A DNA stretch of 64,000 nucleotides from CAKSNH01 sp964422725. GTDB lineage: Bacteria; Bacillota; Clostridia; UBA1381. Positions 32,841 to 42,171 of the stretch are shown one piece after another; positions within the stretch are counted from its first letter, which is position 1; the number at the start of each line of letters is the position of its first letter. A program made the position numbers and the translations under genes. The stretch spans positions 1-64,000 of the forward strand of contig CAYRCC010000002.1 in NCBI GenBank assembly GCA_964422725.1, in the 5' to 3' direction. Below the pieces are notes generated by a model, which had not been told where the DNA came from, did no database searches, and saw nothing but the letters and a program-made list of their open reading frames with translations.

Positions 32841-33729
32841 TTATTTCACAAATTCAAACACAATATAATCGCTTAATCCCTTTTCTTCCAAATTCGCTTT
32901 CCATAATTCGTCCAAACCCTTTGATATAAAACTATACTCCTTATGTCTTCCGGGACACTTATTTTTCATCCAATAAACAAAATTACCCAATCCATACCTC
33001 TGATAATACTTACAAACATAATTATCTATTCCGCAGAATTTCGCGATTACATCAAAACTCCCTTCACCAAGCACCCAAGGATGCTGAGTTGAAAACAGAA
33101 ACGATTCATAATCACTTCCCAACAATTCACGCATAACAGGCGCATCGGTAGGCGTACCGATTATGGCTTTTCCCCCCTTTTTTAACAGCTCATATATTTC
33201 CCACACAAACAATTTCGGGTCTTGAATATGCTCAATTACATCAAACGAAACGATTACATCTATTTTACCTTTATAATCTTTTAATGCATCTCTTGAATAA
33301 CTAAATACCCCCCCGATAACCTTTATTTTCCATTTCCGCTTTGTATGCATTTGACGGCTCAATCGCAATTATTTCTTTTGCCACAGTATTTATATAGTCC
33401 AAAAAAGCTCCGCCGCCGCAACCGACATCAGCCACTATTTTATTTCTGAAAATCTCTGTACCTGTAATTCTGAATTTATCCATACTTTCACTGTCATGCG
33501 CAGAATAAAATTTTTCTATTTCGGAGGTACCTTCCAATTTCTCTCTGTACTCTTTACTTTCGTAATAAGTCTTATAATCTTCTTCCAAGTCAATATGCCA
33601 TATCGTTTTACACTTATTGCATTGGTACATATTTACTTCTTCTTTATAATAATTTCCTACTTTTCCGTCACGTATTTTTCCTGTATACGTAATTTTAGTA
33701 TCTTGACTGTCACACAATTTACAATTCAT
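32841..33729 (-). pseudogene. SAM methyltransferase interrupted by frameshift at a G7 tract
   Basis: Two overlapping frames together encode one class I methyltransferase of about 296 aa. The N-terminal part (33729-33301) has a zinc-ribbon (CKLCD..CNKCK) and SAM motif I VADVGCGGGAFLDY, and ends in KGYRGGI-stop. The C-terminal part (from about 33314 to 32841) continues VFSYSRDALKDYKGKIDVIVSFDVIEHI. The break is at seven C on the plus strand (33308-33314). Six or nine would restore the frame. The start is ATG 33729, 7 nt after AAAGGAG. It may be a slipped-strand phase switch, a mutation or a sequencing error. Target unknown; presumably a surface sugar. Confidence 0.85.
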
Positions 33730-33755
33730 AATCATGCTCCTTTGCATTGTAAAAA

Positions 33756-34892
33756 TTATATACTGTCAGGCATGGCATACATTATTGTATCGCCCGACGA
33801 ATACATATAATGCCTCAAATAGACCTTATAATTACATTTCAACAATTTAATAAAATTGTATAAAACCAATAAATCATCTTGCAAATGATATGCACAAATT
33901 GCAAGAATCGGTTTATTTGCTTCAATTACGTCCCTCGCGCCCTCCAATGCATTTCGCTCCGCGCCTTCAATATCAAGCTTAATAAAACTTACTTTTGAAC
34001 AAGCAATATCATCTATTTTTTCCGTTATAATACTCTTTTCCGCCACTGTTTCGTCATGCACTTGTCCCGACAGCCCTTGACCGCTAAATGAGATATGTTT
34101 TCCGCTTTCATTCCACAATGCGGATTTATGCAATTGAACATTATGAGGTTTGTAATTGCTGATTTTTCCCTGTATTTTTTGATAATTCTTTTCTTCAGCC
34201 TCGTAACAATGCAAATTAAGAACAACGTCTTTCCCGAGCTCATTAATAAAATATTCAACCGTGTCACCATCAAACGCACCGCCGTCAACTATTACACCAT
34301 TTACAATATAACTTTTTGCATTTTCTGTCAGCACGTCATCATCTGTATATATTTTACTGCAAGATTTTATTTCTTTTAAATATCTTTTTTCTCTCGTTAA
34401 TCTGTAATTCAAAATTCCTTCCAACGTATTTTTAGATACTTCGTCTGCCAATCCGCCATACAGCATTTCAAAAGCATCATAATTGTTACTAATATAATCA
34501 TACTCTGATGACTCATATATCATATTGGTGGTTTCCCATGCCATACTCGTCAATAAATCATATGTTCTATTTAGCAGTTTATCGTCATATTCCTCTATTT
34601 GACATCGAATTTCTTCCATCCACATTGAAGCAATTACAATTGCAGCATCAGGATATTTCCCCATACATTCCTCAAAAGAATATACCATAACTCCTAATTT
34701 TTTCCGTCCTTGCTTTGCCGGATAATTATCCGCAAAACAATTCACTTTAATATTATACTTTTTCAGTATGTTAAATACATATTCGCCGCTCTGACCCGCT
34801 CCAAATATAATTATATTAGGATATTTATTCAATTTTTTCAATATACCGTCGCCAATTATATTTTTTTCAAATTTATTAAATTCTAAATTCAT
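33756..34892 (-). CDS. FkbM-family methyltransferase with N-terminal Rossmann-like domain
   Basis: A 378-aa protein. Residues 10-120 form a Rossmann-like domain (NIIIFGAGQSGEYVFNILKK, CFADNY). The C-terminal part, about 200-378, is an FkbM-type SAM methyltransferase with VDGGAFDGDTVEYF and SFIKLDIEGAERNALEGA. It usually O-methylates sugars. It is 19 nt downstream of, and clearly paralogous to, the gene at 34912. The start is uncertain among three nearby ATGs (34904, 34901, 34892) after AAGGA. Confidence 0.87.
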   Translation of the reverse strand: MNLEFNKFEKNIIGDGILKKLNKYPNIIIFGAGQSGEYVFNILKKYNIKVNCFADNYPAKQGRKKLGVMVYSFEECMGKYPDAAIVIASMWMEEIRCQIEEYDDKLLNRTYDLLTSMAWETTNMIYESSEYDYISNNYDAFEMLYGGLADEVSKNTLEGILNYRLTREKRYLKEIKSCSKIYTDDDVLTENAKSYIVNGVIVDGGAFDGDTVEYFINELGKDVVLNLHCYEAEEKNYQKIQGKISNYKPHNVQLHKSALWNESGKHISFSGQGLSGQVHDETVAEKSIITEKIDDIACSKVSFIKLDIEGAERNALEGARDVIEANKPILAICAYHLQDDLLVLYNFIKLLKCNYKVYLRHYMYSSGDTIMYAMPDSI

Positions 34893-34911
34893 AAAAAACA
34901 TCATTCCTTGC

Positions 34912-36045
34912 CTATTTCCTATGTACAGCATACAAAACTGTTTCTGACTGTCCATATCTATATTGCCGTATATAATATTCATACGTTTTTGGCAATATTT
35001 CCTCAATAAGCAACGGAATATCAAAAAAGTCTTCCGGTTTATGATAAATACATATTGCCAATACGGGCTTATCTCGCTGTATAATCTGACGCGAACCTAA
35101 TAATGCCTTATGCTCCGCTCCTTCTATATCCATTTTTATAAAACCTATTTTATTTTCATATATCAAATTATCCAATGAGTTGCATTGAACAACGTTACCG
35201 TGATCACTAATTCTGCAGCCCTCGCCATTTCCAAAATTGTCTGTATCAAAATATAAACTTCCTTCTTTATCCCATACAGCATATTTTAAAGTAAGAATAT
35301 TTTTATTGTCGATATTTTTAGCACATTCATTTAACCTAAAGTATGATTTCTCCGCTGCTTCTAAACAAATATATAAATCATTCCACTCCGGAAACTTTTC
35401 AAAAAAAATGTTCATTGTATCACCGACATATGCACCGGCATCTACAAACGCACCCGACCAATTGCAATTTTTCAATATATCCATATCAAAATATTGCTCT
35501 GTTTCTTCAGAAATATACTCCTTCATAGTATTCAGCCAAGCCATATCCTTAGATATTCTATAATTCAACAAATTTCTGAAAATCACTTTTGACTTTTCAT
35601 CAGCCAATATTTTGTAAACATTTGCAAAACTTTCATAATTATTTTTTATAAAAGCTAAATCTTCATTTGATTTCAAAGACATACCTGCCGGTTGAAAATA
35701 GTACAAATCATCTTTGCAAACTCCTTGTTTTTCTAACTGCAGTGATATTTCGTTATATGCTGTACTTGAAATTATAATTAAACAACCTAAATTATCCTTT
35801 ATTTTATCGGGAGAAATAACCGTAATACCCTCCCAACAACCTCCTATTTTTTCTTTACTGTTATCGCTATATGCAATTACCTTATCAAGCATATTCGCTT
35901 TACGTAATATTTCCGCTGTTATCCTCCCACCGATTCCGGCACCAAAAATTATTACTTTCGCATACTTAGCTGCCTTTTCCAAAAGAGCCTTCTCATACTC
36001 TTCAGTACCATCATTCCAAACAATAAAATCCTTTAATTCTTCCAT
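34912..36045 (-). CDS. FkbM-family methyltransferase with N-terminal Rossmann-like domain (paralog)
   Basis: A 377-aa protein with the same two-domain plan as its downstream neighbour: VIIFGAGIGGRITAEILRKA with YSDNS (about 30-60), then VDAGAYVGDTMNIF and IGFIKMDIEGAEHKALLGS in the methyltransferase half. It ends in a matching tail (YYIRQYRYGQSETVLYA, versus YLRHYMYSSGDTIMYA). The pair arose by tandem duplication and has diverged widely. ATG 36045 follows TAAGGAG. It probably methylates a residue of the surface glycan. Confidence 0.88.
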   Translation of the reverse strand: MEELKDFIVWNDGTEEYEKALLEKAAKYAKVIIFGAGIGGRITAEILRKANMLDKVIAYSDNSKEKIGGCWEGITVISPDKIKDNLGCLIIISSTAYNEISLQLEKQGVCKDDLYYFQPAGMSLKSNEDLAFIKNNYESFANVYKILADEKSKVIFRNLLNYRISKDMAWLNTMKEYISEETEQYFDMDILKNCNWSGAFVDAGAYVGDTMNIFFEKFPEWNDLYICLEAAEKSYFRLNECAKNIDNKNILTLKYAVWDKEGSLYFDTDNFGNGEGCRISDHGNVVQCNSLDNLIYENKIGFIKMDIEGAEHKALLGSRQIIQRDKPVLAICIYHKPEDFFDIPLLIEEILPKTYEYYIRQYRYGQSETVLYAVHRK

Positions 36046-36058
36046 CAATATAAACTCC

Positions 36059-36709
36059 TTAAATATGCAGCACATTATCCGCTATTATGCGTGCAAATTC
36101 CAAATCTTCTTCCGTATCTATATCAACAGCCTCAATTTCTCCGACTTCCTGAATATACGGCTTAAATCCTATTCGCCGACCATACTTTTTCCATAGTTCT
36201 TTTGAAAAAATAAAAAATCCGCTTGTTTCGGCATAAACAGGCTCTAAATCTTGCGTTTTCGGCACTTCCTCAATTTCATAATTTATCGGTTTTCCCTCAA
36301 ACCAAGCAAATGTTTGCAGTTTTTTTGCAGTAAATGCGGAATCATATCCTTCATATAATACTTTGTGAAGCGCATTTTTAAGCGTTTCTTTCTTTATGAA
36401 CGGCGCAGTCGTAAGCAATGCAATATATATATCCGCATCAACATCATTCAAAAATGCAGTATATGTATCCTTTGCTCTTATTTCGTCACCGTCAAGCCAT
36501 TCTCCTCTTTTTAAGAAGTCAGCCCCATTCGGAATATATTCTTTAATTTTCTCGTTACTGCAATAAACTATAACCTCGTCAATTTCGTCAATACCCAACG
36601 CCGTATCCAAGCAATGATAGCAAAGAGGTTTGTGTCCAAGCATCTGAATATTCTTATGCGGAACACGTACACTATTCATTTTTATCGTTGCAAACGCTAC
36701 TATCTTCAT
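36059..36709 (-). CDS. CMP-sugar synthetase (acylneuraminate/Kdo cytidylyltransferase family)
   Basis: Couples CTP to the anomeric hydroxyl of a 2-keto-3-deoxy sugar acid, giving the CMP-activated donor. The 216-aa protein has a nucleotidyltransferase fold with an N-terminal VPHKNIQMLGHKPLCYHCLD motif, cf. (R)xGSK..(K)N of NeuA/KdsB, and a final VDIDTEEDLEFA. It is nearer the NeuA-type than classical KdsB. With kdsA and a KdsC-like phosphatase in the same operon, its substrate is most simply Kdo or a close relative. No neuB-like gene is present. Confidence 0.85.
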   Translation of the reverse strand: MKIVAFATIKMNSVRVPHKNIQMLGHKPLCYHCLDTALGIDEIDEVIVYCSNEKIKEYIPNGADFLKRGEWLDGDEIRAKDTYTAFLNDVDADIYIALLTTAPFIKKETLKNALHKVLYEGYDSAFTAKKLQTFAWFEGKPINYEIEEVPKTQDLEPVYAETSGFFIFSKELWKKYGRRIGFKPYIQEVGEIEAVDIDTEEDLEFARIIADNVLHI

Positions 36710-36716
36710 AAATTCT

Positions 36717-37382
36717 TCACAACACTTTCATAATTTCATCTATACGTTCTTTATAATTTCTATCTCCGTTAAACAGAGCCGCCGTTCCCAAAACAAAGTT
36801 CTTTACTCCGATTTTACTGAGTCTTTGTATTCGCTCTGTATTGCACGCACCATCCATACCAATTTCAAATTGATAATCCTCTTTCAATTCCAACAATTTT
36901 TTGATTTTATTCTCCGCATACGGCAAATACATCTGACCGGCATTTCCGGGATTCACTCCCATAACCATAACTCGGTTTGTTACGTTCAGCAACTCTACTA
37001 TCGACTCAACAGATGTTCCGGGATTCAAAACTATACCCGCCTCAGCTCCAAACTCACCTATTTTTTGAAGGGTAGTTATCGCATGATACTCGGATTCCGG
37101 ATGTATATAAATTATATCCGCGCCGCAATCTATAAAAAGCTCAATATATTTCATAGGATTTTCTATCATCAAATGCACTTCGGTCTGCAATTTGGTCGTT
37201 TTGCAAATATATTTAATATCCTGTAAACCCATTCCGAAATTAGATACATATTGTCCGTCCATTATATCCAAATGCAATATATCAGCACCGGCATCTTCTA
37301 ATTTTCCGATTTCATTATGTAAATTACCGAAATCCGCGCACATCATTGACGGACAAAGATTAATATTTTTACAATTCATCAT
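36717..37382 (-). CDS. Ribulose-phosphate 3-epimerase family protein
   Basis: A 221-aa TIM-barrel epimerase. Visible motifs: LCPSMMCADFGNL, HLDIMDGQYVSNFGMG (metal-ligand His and Asp), EVHLMIENP, VNPGNAGQ, and IGMDGACN with the C-terminal Asp. It interconverts D-ribulose 5-phosphate and D-xylulose 5-phosphate, or allulose and fructose 6-phosphates. Placed among Kdo genes, it could feed ribulose 5-phosphate to the SIS isomerase. ATG 37379 is an equally good start. Confidence 0.9.
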   Translation of the reverse strand: MMNCKNINLCPSMMCADFGNLHNEIGKLEDAGADILHLDIMDGQYVSNFGMGLQDIKYICKTTKLQTEVHLMIENPMKYIELFIDCGADIIYIHPESEYHAITTLQKIGEFGAEAGIVLNPGTSVESIVELLNVTNRVMVMGVNPGNAGQMYLPYAENKIKKLLELKEDYQFEIGMDGACNTERIQRLSKIGVKNFVLGTAALFNGDRNYKERIDEIMKVL

Positions 37383-37383
37383 C

Positions 37384-37884
37384 TTACTCTATATACTTCT
37401 CCTTTATCAACCATTCAATAAAATCTCTCACCGCACCGTTTCCGCCTTTAACGGATGAAATATGCTCACACAATTTTCTTACCTCGGAAACAGCATTTCT
37501 GGGACACGCTCTTACTCCGCACAATTTCATTGCCGGCACATCAATCATATCATCTCCGATATACGCCATATTCCTTGTATCACATTGCAATTCTTCCGAT
37601 AATTGCTTTATTGCGGCTTCCTTATCCTTTACACCCTGCAATATATAGTCTATTTCCAATTCTTTCGCGCGATTTAAAACTATATCGGACTTTCTGCCCG
37701 TCATTATTACGGTTTTAACTCCATACTCAGGCAACATCTCGTGTATTCCGTACCCGTCCTTGATATCAAAAGCCTTAAACATTTCTCCGTTTTGACCCAT
37801 ATATATCTTTCCGTCAGTCATTGTCCCGTCTACGTCCATAATAAAGACTTTTATTTTTGTTTCTTCTGCCTTTCTTCTACTCAT
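37384..37884 (-). CDS. KdsC-like HAD phosphatase (Kdo-8-phosphate phosphatase)
   Basis: A 166-aa HAD enzyme without cap domain: motif I MDVDGTMTDG (nucleophile and acid Asp), motif II MTGR, the Lys in GVKDK, and motif III YIGDDMIDVPAM. Length and KIYMGQNGEMFKAFDIKDGYG match KdsC, which dephosphorylates Kdo 8-phosphate. CMP-sugar-linked NeuNAc-9-phosphatase relatives look similar. The kdsA gene two positions upstream supports Kdo 8-phosphate as substrate. Confidence 0.88.
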   Translation of the reverse strand: MSRRKAEETKIKVFIMDVDGTMTDGKIYMGQNGEMFKAFDIKDGYGIHEMLPEYGVKTVIMTGRKSDIVLNRAKELEIDYILQGVKDKEAAIKQLSEELQCDTRNMAYIGDDMIDVPAMKLCGVRACPRNAVSEVRKLCEHISSVKGGNGAVRDFIEWLIKEKYIE

Positions 37885-37888
37885 TCTG

Positions 37889-38782
37889 TCATTTCAACCT
37901 CGCAATAATTGCATCATTTATCATCATATTTTCAATCTTCTCATCAGGAAACAGCAGCACCGTCATACCGCCCGAAATACTGCACCCCTCTGCCGCTCCG
38001 ACACCGTCCAGTACAGATAAACACTCAATCTTTTCGCTTTCATTTTTATAGCAAGAAATATCCTTCTTTCGGCATATTTCATATTTGACTTCGCTTATCC
38101 ATTTATCATTTACAACTATCTCTTTTCTCGACATTCTTTCCGGTTTAATTGCCTGTACCGCTTTTTCTATATGCAATTCTCGCATATTACCATTACTGTC
38201 TTTTCTGAAATAATCATAAAATCTATATGTAAAATCACTGCCATATTCAATTTCATAGACAAAGCTTCCGGCAGTCATCGCATGCAGAGTTCCGGCTTCA
38301 ACGCAAACATATTCATCTTTTTCCACCGGATAATGCGTTGTTATTTTTTCCATCTCACCATTTTCCACCGCTTTGACAACCTCAGTCTTTGTTTTACACT
38401 CACACCCGTTATATATCCATCCGTCCACCGGCGGCTGTAAAAAAATCCACGACTCCAATTTGCCAATCTTTTTGCCTTCAAGCAAAGCTGCGGTTTCATC
38501 ATCAGGATGAACCTGTATACTCAAATGCTCTTTTGCCTCTACCAATGCAACAGTCAGCGGAAACTCTTCATATTCTTCCAGATTCCACTTTTTCTTATCT
38601 CTTTTGAATACATCATATAAGCTTTTACCTCTATCCTTGCCGTTCAATACAGTATTAGACATACTTTTATGCCCATTCACCATATACAAATGTCCAATCG
38701 GCTTATCAAAATCTTCCCTGTATTTTTTGAGTATATCTCCGCCCCATATAGTTTCGTGGCATACAGATTGCAATATAATCAT
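37889..38782 (-). CDS. manA: Mannose-6-phosphate isomerase, class I
   Basis: A zinc cupin enzyme interconverting fructose 6-phosphate and mannose 6-phosphate. The 297-aa protein shows ETIWGG near the start, the metal site LSIQVHPDD (Gln and His), KLESW in place of the usual KPE (Glu), and AGTLHAM (His). It would supply mannose-derived units to the glycan. GGAGATAG precedes the ATG. It lies between kdsA and the kdsC-like gene. Confidence 0.9.
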   Translation of the reverse strand: MIILQSVCHETIWGGDILKKYREDFDKPIGHLYMVNGHKSMSNTVLNGKDRGKSLYDVFKRDKKKWNLEEYEEFPLTVALVEAKEHLSIQVHPDDETAALLEGKKIGKLESWIFLQPPVDGWIYNGCECKTKTEVVKAVENGEMEKITTHYPVEKDEYVCVEAGTLHAMTAGSFVYEIEYGSDFTYRFYDYFRKDSNGNMRELHIEKAVQAIKPERMSRKEIVVNDKWISEVKYEICRKKDISCYKNESEKIECLSVLDGVGAAEGCSISGGMTVLLFPDEKIENMMINDAIIARLK

Positions 38783-38801
38783 TTTCTATCTCCATCAATC
38801 T

Positions 38802-39620
38802 TTAAAAACCATACTTATACTTATTCTGAATATTTCTTATATCTATCAATTCCCTTAAAAGCATTTCGAGCATATCCAGTTTCAACATACAGCTCCCGTC
38901 ACATTTAGCATTATCGGGATCATTATGAACCTCCATAAACAAACCGTCAACCGCCCCCGTTGCCATCGCGGCTCTTGCTAAATACTGAACATATTCTCTT
39001 TTTCCGCTGTTGCCGAAATTTTCACCGCCGCCGGATATCTGTACACTGTGCGTAGCATCAAAAACAACCGGATAACCAAGCTGTTTTAGTCGTACCAACC
39101 CTGTCATATCCACTATCAGATTATTATATCCAAATGCAGTACCGCGTTCACACATCATTATGTCTTCATTCCCGTAGTACCTAAATTTGCCGGCAACCTT
39201 TCCCATTTCTTCCGGACTAAGAAATTGTGCTTTTTTTACATTAATAACTTTTCCGGTTTTGGCAGCAGCCTCTATTAAATCCGTTTGTCTGCACAAAAAC
39301 GCCGGAATCTGTATGATATCCGCAACTCCGGCAACTTCTTTCGCCTGCCATGCCTCATGAATATCGGTAGCTATACTTACGCCTATTTCCCTTTTAGCTT
39401 TTTCCAAAATACGCAAGCCTTCTTCCAGTCCCAAACCGCGATAATTCTCAGCCGAAGTTCTGTTTGCTTTATCCCATGACACTTTAAAACAATATTTAAC
39501 ACCCAGCTTGTCCGTAATTTTTTTAATATTTTCCGCCAGATACATCACATTTTCTTCTGATTCAAGCGCGCATGGACCGCCTATAAAGAAAAACGAATCT
39601 TTTGTTAAAAACGAATTCAT
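38802..39620 (-). CDS. kdsA: 3-deoxy-8-phosphooctulonate (Kdo-8-P) synthase, metal type
   Basis: Condenses arabinose 5-phosphate with phosphoenolpyruvate to form Kdo 8-phosphate. The 272-aa protein follows the KdsA pattern throughout: FKVSWDKANRTS, RGLGLEEGLRIL, DIHE, IQIPAFLCRQTDL, GYNNLIVDM. Four metal ligands of the metal-dependent class are in place (Cys17 in GPCALES, His191, Glu230, Asp241); E. coli-type enzymes carry Asn instead of Cys. Kdo is typical of diderm bacteria, so a clear kdsA in a sporulating Clostridia-type genome is unusual. AGAAAGGA precedes the ATG. Confidence 0.95.
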   Translation of the reverse strand: MNSFLTKDSFFFIGGPCALESEENVMYLAENIKKITDKLGVKYCFKVSWDKANRTSAENYRGLGLEEGLRILEKAKREIGVSIATDIHEAWQAKEVAGVADIIQIPAFLCRQTDLIEAAAKTGKVINVKKAQFLSPEEMGKVAGKFRYYGNEDIMMCERGTAFGYNNLIVDMTGLVRLKQLGYPVVFDATHSVQISGGGENFGNSGKREYVQYLARAAMATGAVDGLFMEVHNDPDNAKCDGSCMLKLDMLEMLLRELIDIRNIQNKYKYGF

Positions 39621-39668
39621 TGTAATATTGTCCTTTCTGAAATAAACGCATTATAAAATACTATATCT

Positions 39669-40796
39669 TTAACTGAATTTTATACAATCCAACATATCCC
39701 ACAACCCAAATTCTACATTTTCAAAAATAACATTTTCCAGTAAAATTTTGCTGAAATATTTCTTAAATTGCTTTTCATCATCACCCGCAATTTGAGGCAA
39801 AAACGTATTATATTCTCCGGTTTTGGCATTAAAAACAATTACCTTACCGTCATATGTAGAATAAATAATTCCGCGCTCCGAATCCAACATTTTACAACAC
39901 ATTACATTACAATTTATCACTGTAATTTCTCGCATTTCTTCTGTTGGTTCGGATATTAGCGTTCTGTCACATTCCAAGCAGTTTGTTTGCTTATTTATTT
40001 TAAACAACCTGTCACCGCACAAAGGAATACAATAAATATATTCTTCATTTTGCAGTATGTTTTTAAATCCACCGCTAAATTCCGTGTTTTTTATTACGCT
40101 AAATTCCGTACCGCCGTCCCACTTAATAACATCCGAATGTAATTTCATCGAAATCCAATAATTATCACCATCAAACACTATATCCGCAAGTCCGTCATTT
40201 TCAACAACCGGAACTGTATGTATTTTATGTTCTTTCGTGTCCATATTGAATTCTATTACAGCATTTTTCTGCCAACATGGCATCATACAAATGTTGTCGC
40301 CGCACACCTTCACATTTTCAATAGTTACCGAATCCTCATTATCAACTCCGCCCAACGATTTATACCAGTCATCTATGTACTCTGTTTCATATGTTTTCAA
40401 ATCAAGCTTTACTATAGCTTTATATCTTCCCGGAAAAATATATGCACTATCCTTATAAATTCTGATATTGGAAAATAAATTAAACACATTTTCTGTTCCG
40501 CTCAAATCAATCGGAATTTTTGTACATTCTTTTGAGGACAAATCATAAATTATAATATCTCCGGCATTTCTGGGTGCTATAATAAGCTTATTATCATAAT
40601 ATGCCATTGCCATATACTGCATAAACTGTTTATCCTTATCCGCTATATCAAAATAACATTCAGCCGCTATTTTTTTTGTTTTTAAATCAACTCTAAAAAT
40701 AGCATTAAAAAAAATATTATAAAACCATACGTTATCTCCGTTTACAGCAACATCATAAAACATCAGCTGTCTATACTTTTTAATATATTTTTCCAA
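39669..40796 (-). CDS. Putative beta-propeller protein of unknown function
   Basis: About 375 aa, with repeated four-strand units (NGDNVWFYNIFFNAIFRVDLKTKK, DNKLIIAPRNAGDIIIYDL, GDNICMMPCWQKNAVIEFNMDTKE, DNYWISMKLHSDVIKW, EEYIYCIPLCGDRLFKIN) that suggest a 6- or 7-bladed propeller. No signal peptide. Start taken as TTG 40796, 16 nt after the upstream gene; the open frame runs further upstream into that gene, and ATG 40763 is an alternative. It could bind a sugar or scaffold the other enzymes. No known family was recognised. Confidence 0.75.
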   Translation of the reverse strand: MEKYIKKYRQLMFYDVAVNGDNVWFYNIFFNAIFRVDLKTKKIAAECYFDIADKDKQFMQYMAMAYYDNKLIIAPRNAGDIIIYDLSSKECTKIPIDLSGTENVFNLFSNIRIYKDSAYIFPGRYKAIVKLDLKTYETEYIDDWYKSLGGVDNEDSVTIENVKVCGDNICMMPCWQKNAVIEFNMDTKEHKIHTVPVVENDGLADIVFDGDNYWISMKLHSDVIKWDGGTEFSVIKNTEFSGGFKNILQNEEYIYCIPLCGDRLFKINKQTNCLECDRTLISEPTEEMREITVINCNVMCCKMLDSERGIIYSTYDGKVIVFNAKTGEYNTFLPQIAGDDEKQFKKYFSKILLENVIFENVEFGLWDMLDCIKFS

Positions 40797-40812
40797 AAAA
40801 TCCACTTCCCAA

Positions 40813-42171
40813 TCAAAACAATTTATCAAAATCCACTCTTTCAAAAGCCTCAAGCTTACCGCCGCGTGTAGCGTTATATATTCTAAAACCGTGCCTTCTT
40901 GAATATATTTCCGCCATTTCATATGCTTTTTCCGTTTTTTTGTTAGCTAATACACTGTCAAAATTTTTAAGCACTCTTTTTTCTTGTTCCGAATAATAAT
41001 TCTTCAAAAAATGATTTCTATCGTCCGTCACATTGCCAACAGTCGAATTATCAACACCTATTAAATATATTTCACTAAATCCCATATATGCCGCAACTTG
41101 CAAGCCCACATCATAAGTCACTGTATATCCCCAACAAACCCCATTACATATATTATCCGAGAACCCGGGGTAATTAGGCCAATATTCTTGCATCTTTAAA
41201 TGAATATGATTAACATTATCATTATAATAATTATTTAGTCCGTCACAAAAAACATCGCCAATAAAAATATCCGCACTGATACTATTAATATCATTACAAC
41301 AGTTAGACAGCATACACGCATCTGTTATTGCAAAATAATTTGCTCGCCAACCGGTTTTATTATATATCTGATAGATTTTATTAAATCCAAAGCATATTTC
41401 ATTGTGCTTATGTAATGTTTCCAAATCCTCTATTCTTAAGCTGGGTCCGTTTCCTACGAGAAACACTCTTTCACCTTTATGAATATTTTTAAACTTCTTT
41501 AGCTGCGGATAATAAAATGACTTTTCAAACTTATCCGAATCATAAATATCAATCAAATCAAACGAATGTGCTCTCTGCGCAATTCTATCACGAATATCAC
41601 TTTCAGTACGTGCCGTATTTATAATCAAACAATCTATTTCACCGTAAATATCATCTAAAGCGACACATTGAATATCAACACAAGGATTACAATCATCATT
41701 TTCGGATATTATTCCTTTAATACAGCTTATATCTCCCGTCTGTATTGCTATTTCCGATATAAGATACTGCATGTAATTATTTGTACCATATATAGCTATT
41801 TTCTTATATTTCTTCACCGAATTATCGCTTAAAACTTTAGTATATGATACAGTTTCTGCTTTTCCGTATAAATTATACCATGGTAATACATCATTAATCT
41901 TCCATATATCTTCTTCTCGAAAAATGAAATATCTATAAATACCCGCACCTTTTAATTGTTCTTCCATTTCTATATGATATTTTTCTGATGTTATAACTAC
42001 TATATAGTTCTCATTGTATACAGCTTGAAATTGAGAAAAGCTGATTATGTCTTTCATTTCCAATTCATTTCCGAAACGATTGTTATCTACAAAACATTTT
42101 ACCCGCTCATATCCTAAAAACCATAGAGCCTTTTTCCCCATTTCTCCTGCACCGAATAATATATATTGCAT
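40813..42171 (-). CDS. DUF115/Maf-like transferase with Rossmann-like N-terminal domains
   Basis: A 452-aa protein. Residues 2-95 form a Rossmann-like domain (YILFGAGEMGKKALWFLG, CFVDNN). A second related unit lies near 125-215 (IAIYGTNNYMQYLISEIA). The C-terminal half is DUF115/MAF-like: GERVFLVGNGPSLRIEDL, YFAITDACML, GYTVTYDVGLQVAAYMGFSEIYLIGVDNS. Maf proteins with this domain transfer CMP-activated nonulosonic acids to flagellin. No flagellar gene is present here, so it may use the CMP-Kdo-like donor on another acceptor (inference). ATG 42171 follows GGAG. Confidence 0.85.
   Translation of the reverse strand: MQYILFGAGEMGKKALWFLGYERVKCFVDNNRFGNELEMKDIISFSQFQAVYNENYIVVITSEKYHIEMEEQLKGAGIYRYFIFREEDIWKINDVLPWYNLYGKAETVSYTKVLSDNSVKKYKKIAIYGTNNYMQYLISEIAIQTGDISCIKGIISENDDCNPCVDIQCVALDDIYGEIDCLIINTARTESDIRDRIAQRAHSFDLIDIYDSDKFEKSFYYPQLKKFKNIHKGERVFLVGNGPSLRIEDLETLHKHNEICFGFNKIYQIYNKTGWRANYFAITDACMLSNCCNDINSISADIFIGDVFCDGLNNYYNDNVNHIHLKMQEYWPNYPGFSDNICNGVCWGYTVTYDVGLQVAAYMGFSEIYLIGVDNSTVGNVTDDRNHFLKNYYSEQEKRVLKNFDSVLANKKTEKAYEMAEIYSRRHGFRIYNATRGGKLEAFERVDFDKLF

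Noticed and set aside
36059..36709. Sialic acid synthesis as the role of the CMP-sugar synthetase
   Set aside because: No neuB, neuC or related nonulosonic synthase is present, whereas kdsA and a kdsC-like phosphatase are.
38802..39620. KdsA as part of pectin (rhamnogalacturonan II, which contains Kdo) breakdown
   Set aside because: KdsA is a synthase using PEP, grouped with activating and transferase genes, which indicates synthesis rather than catabolism.
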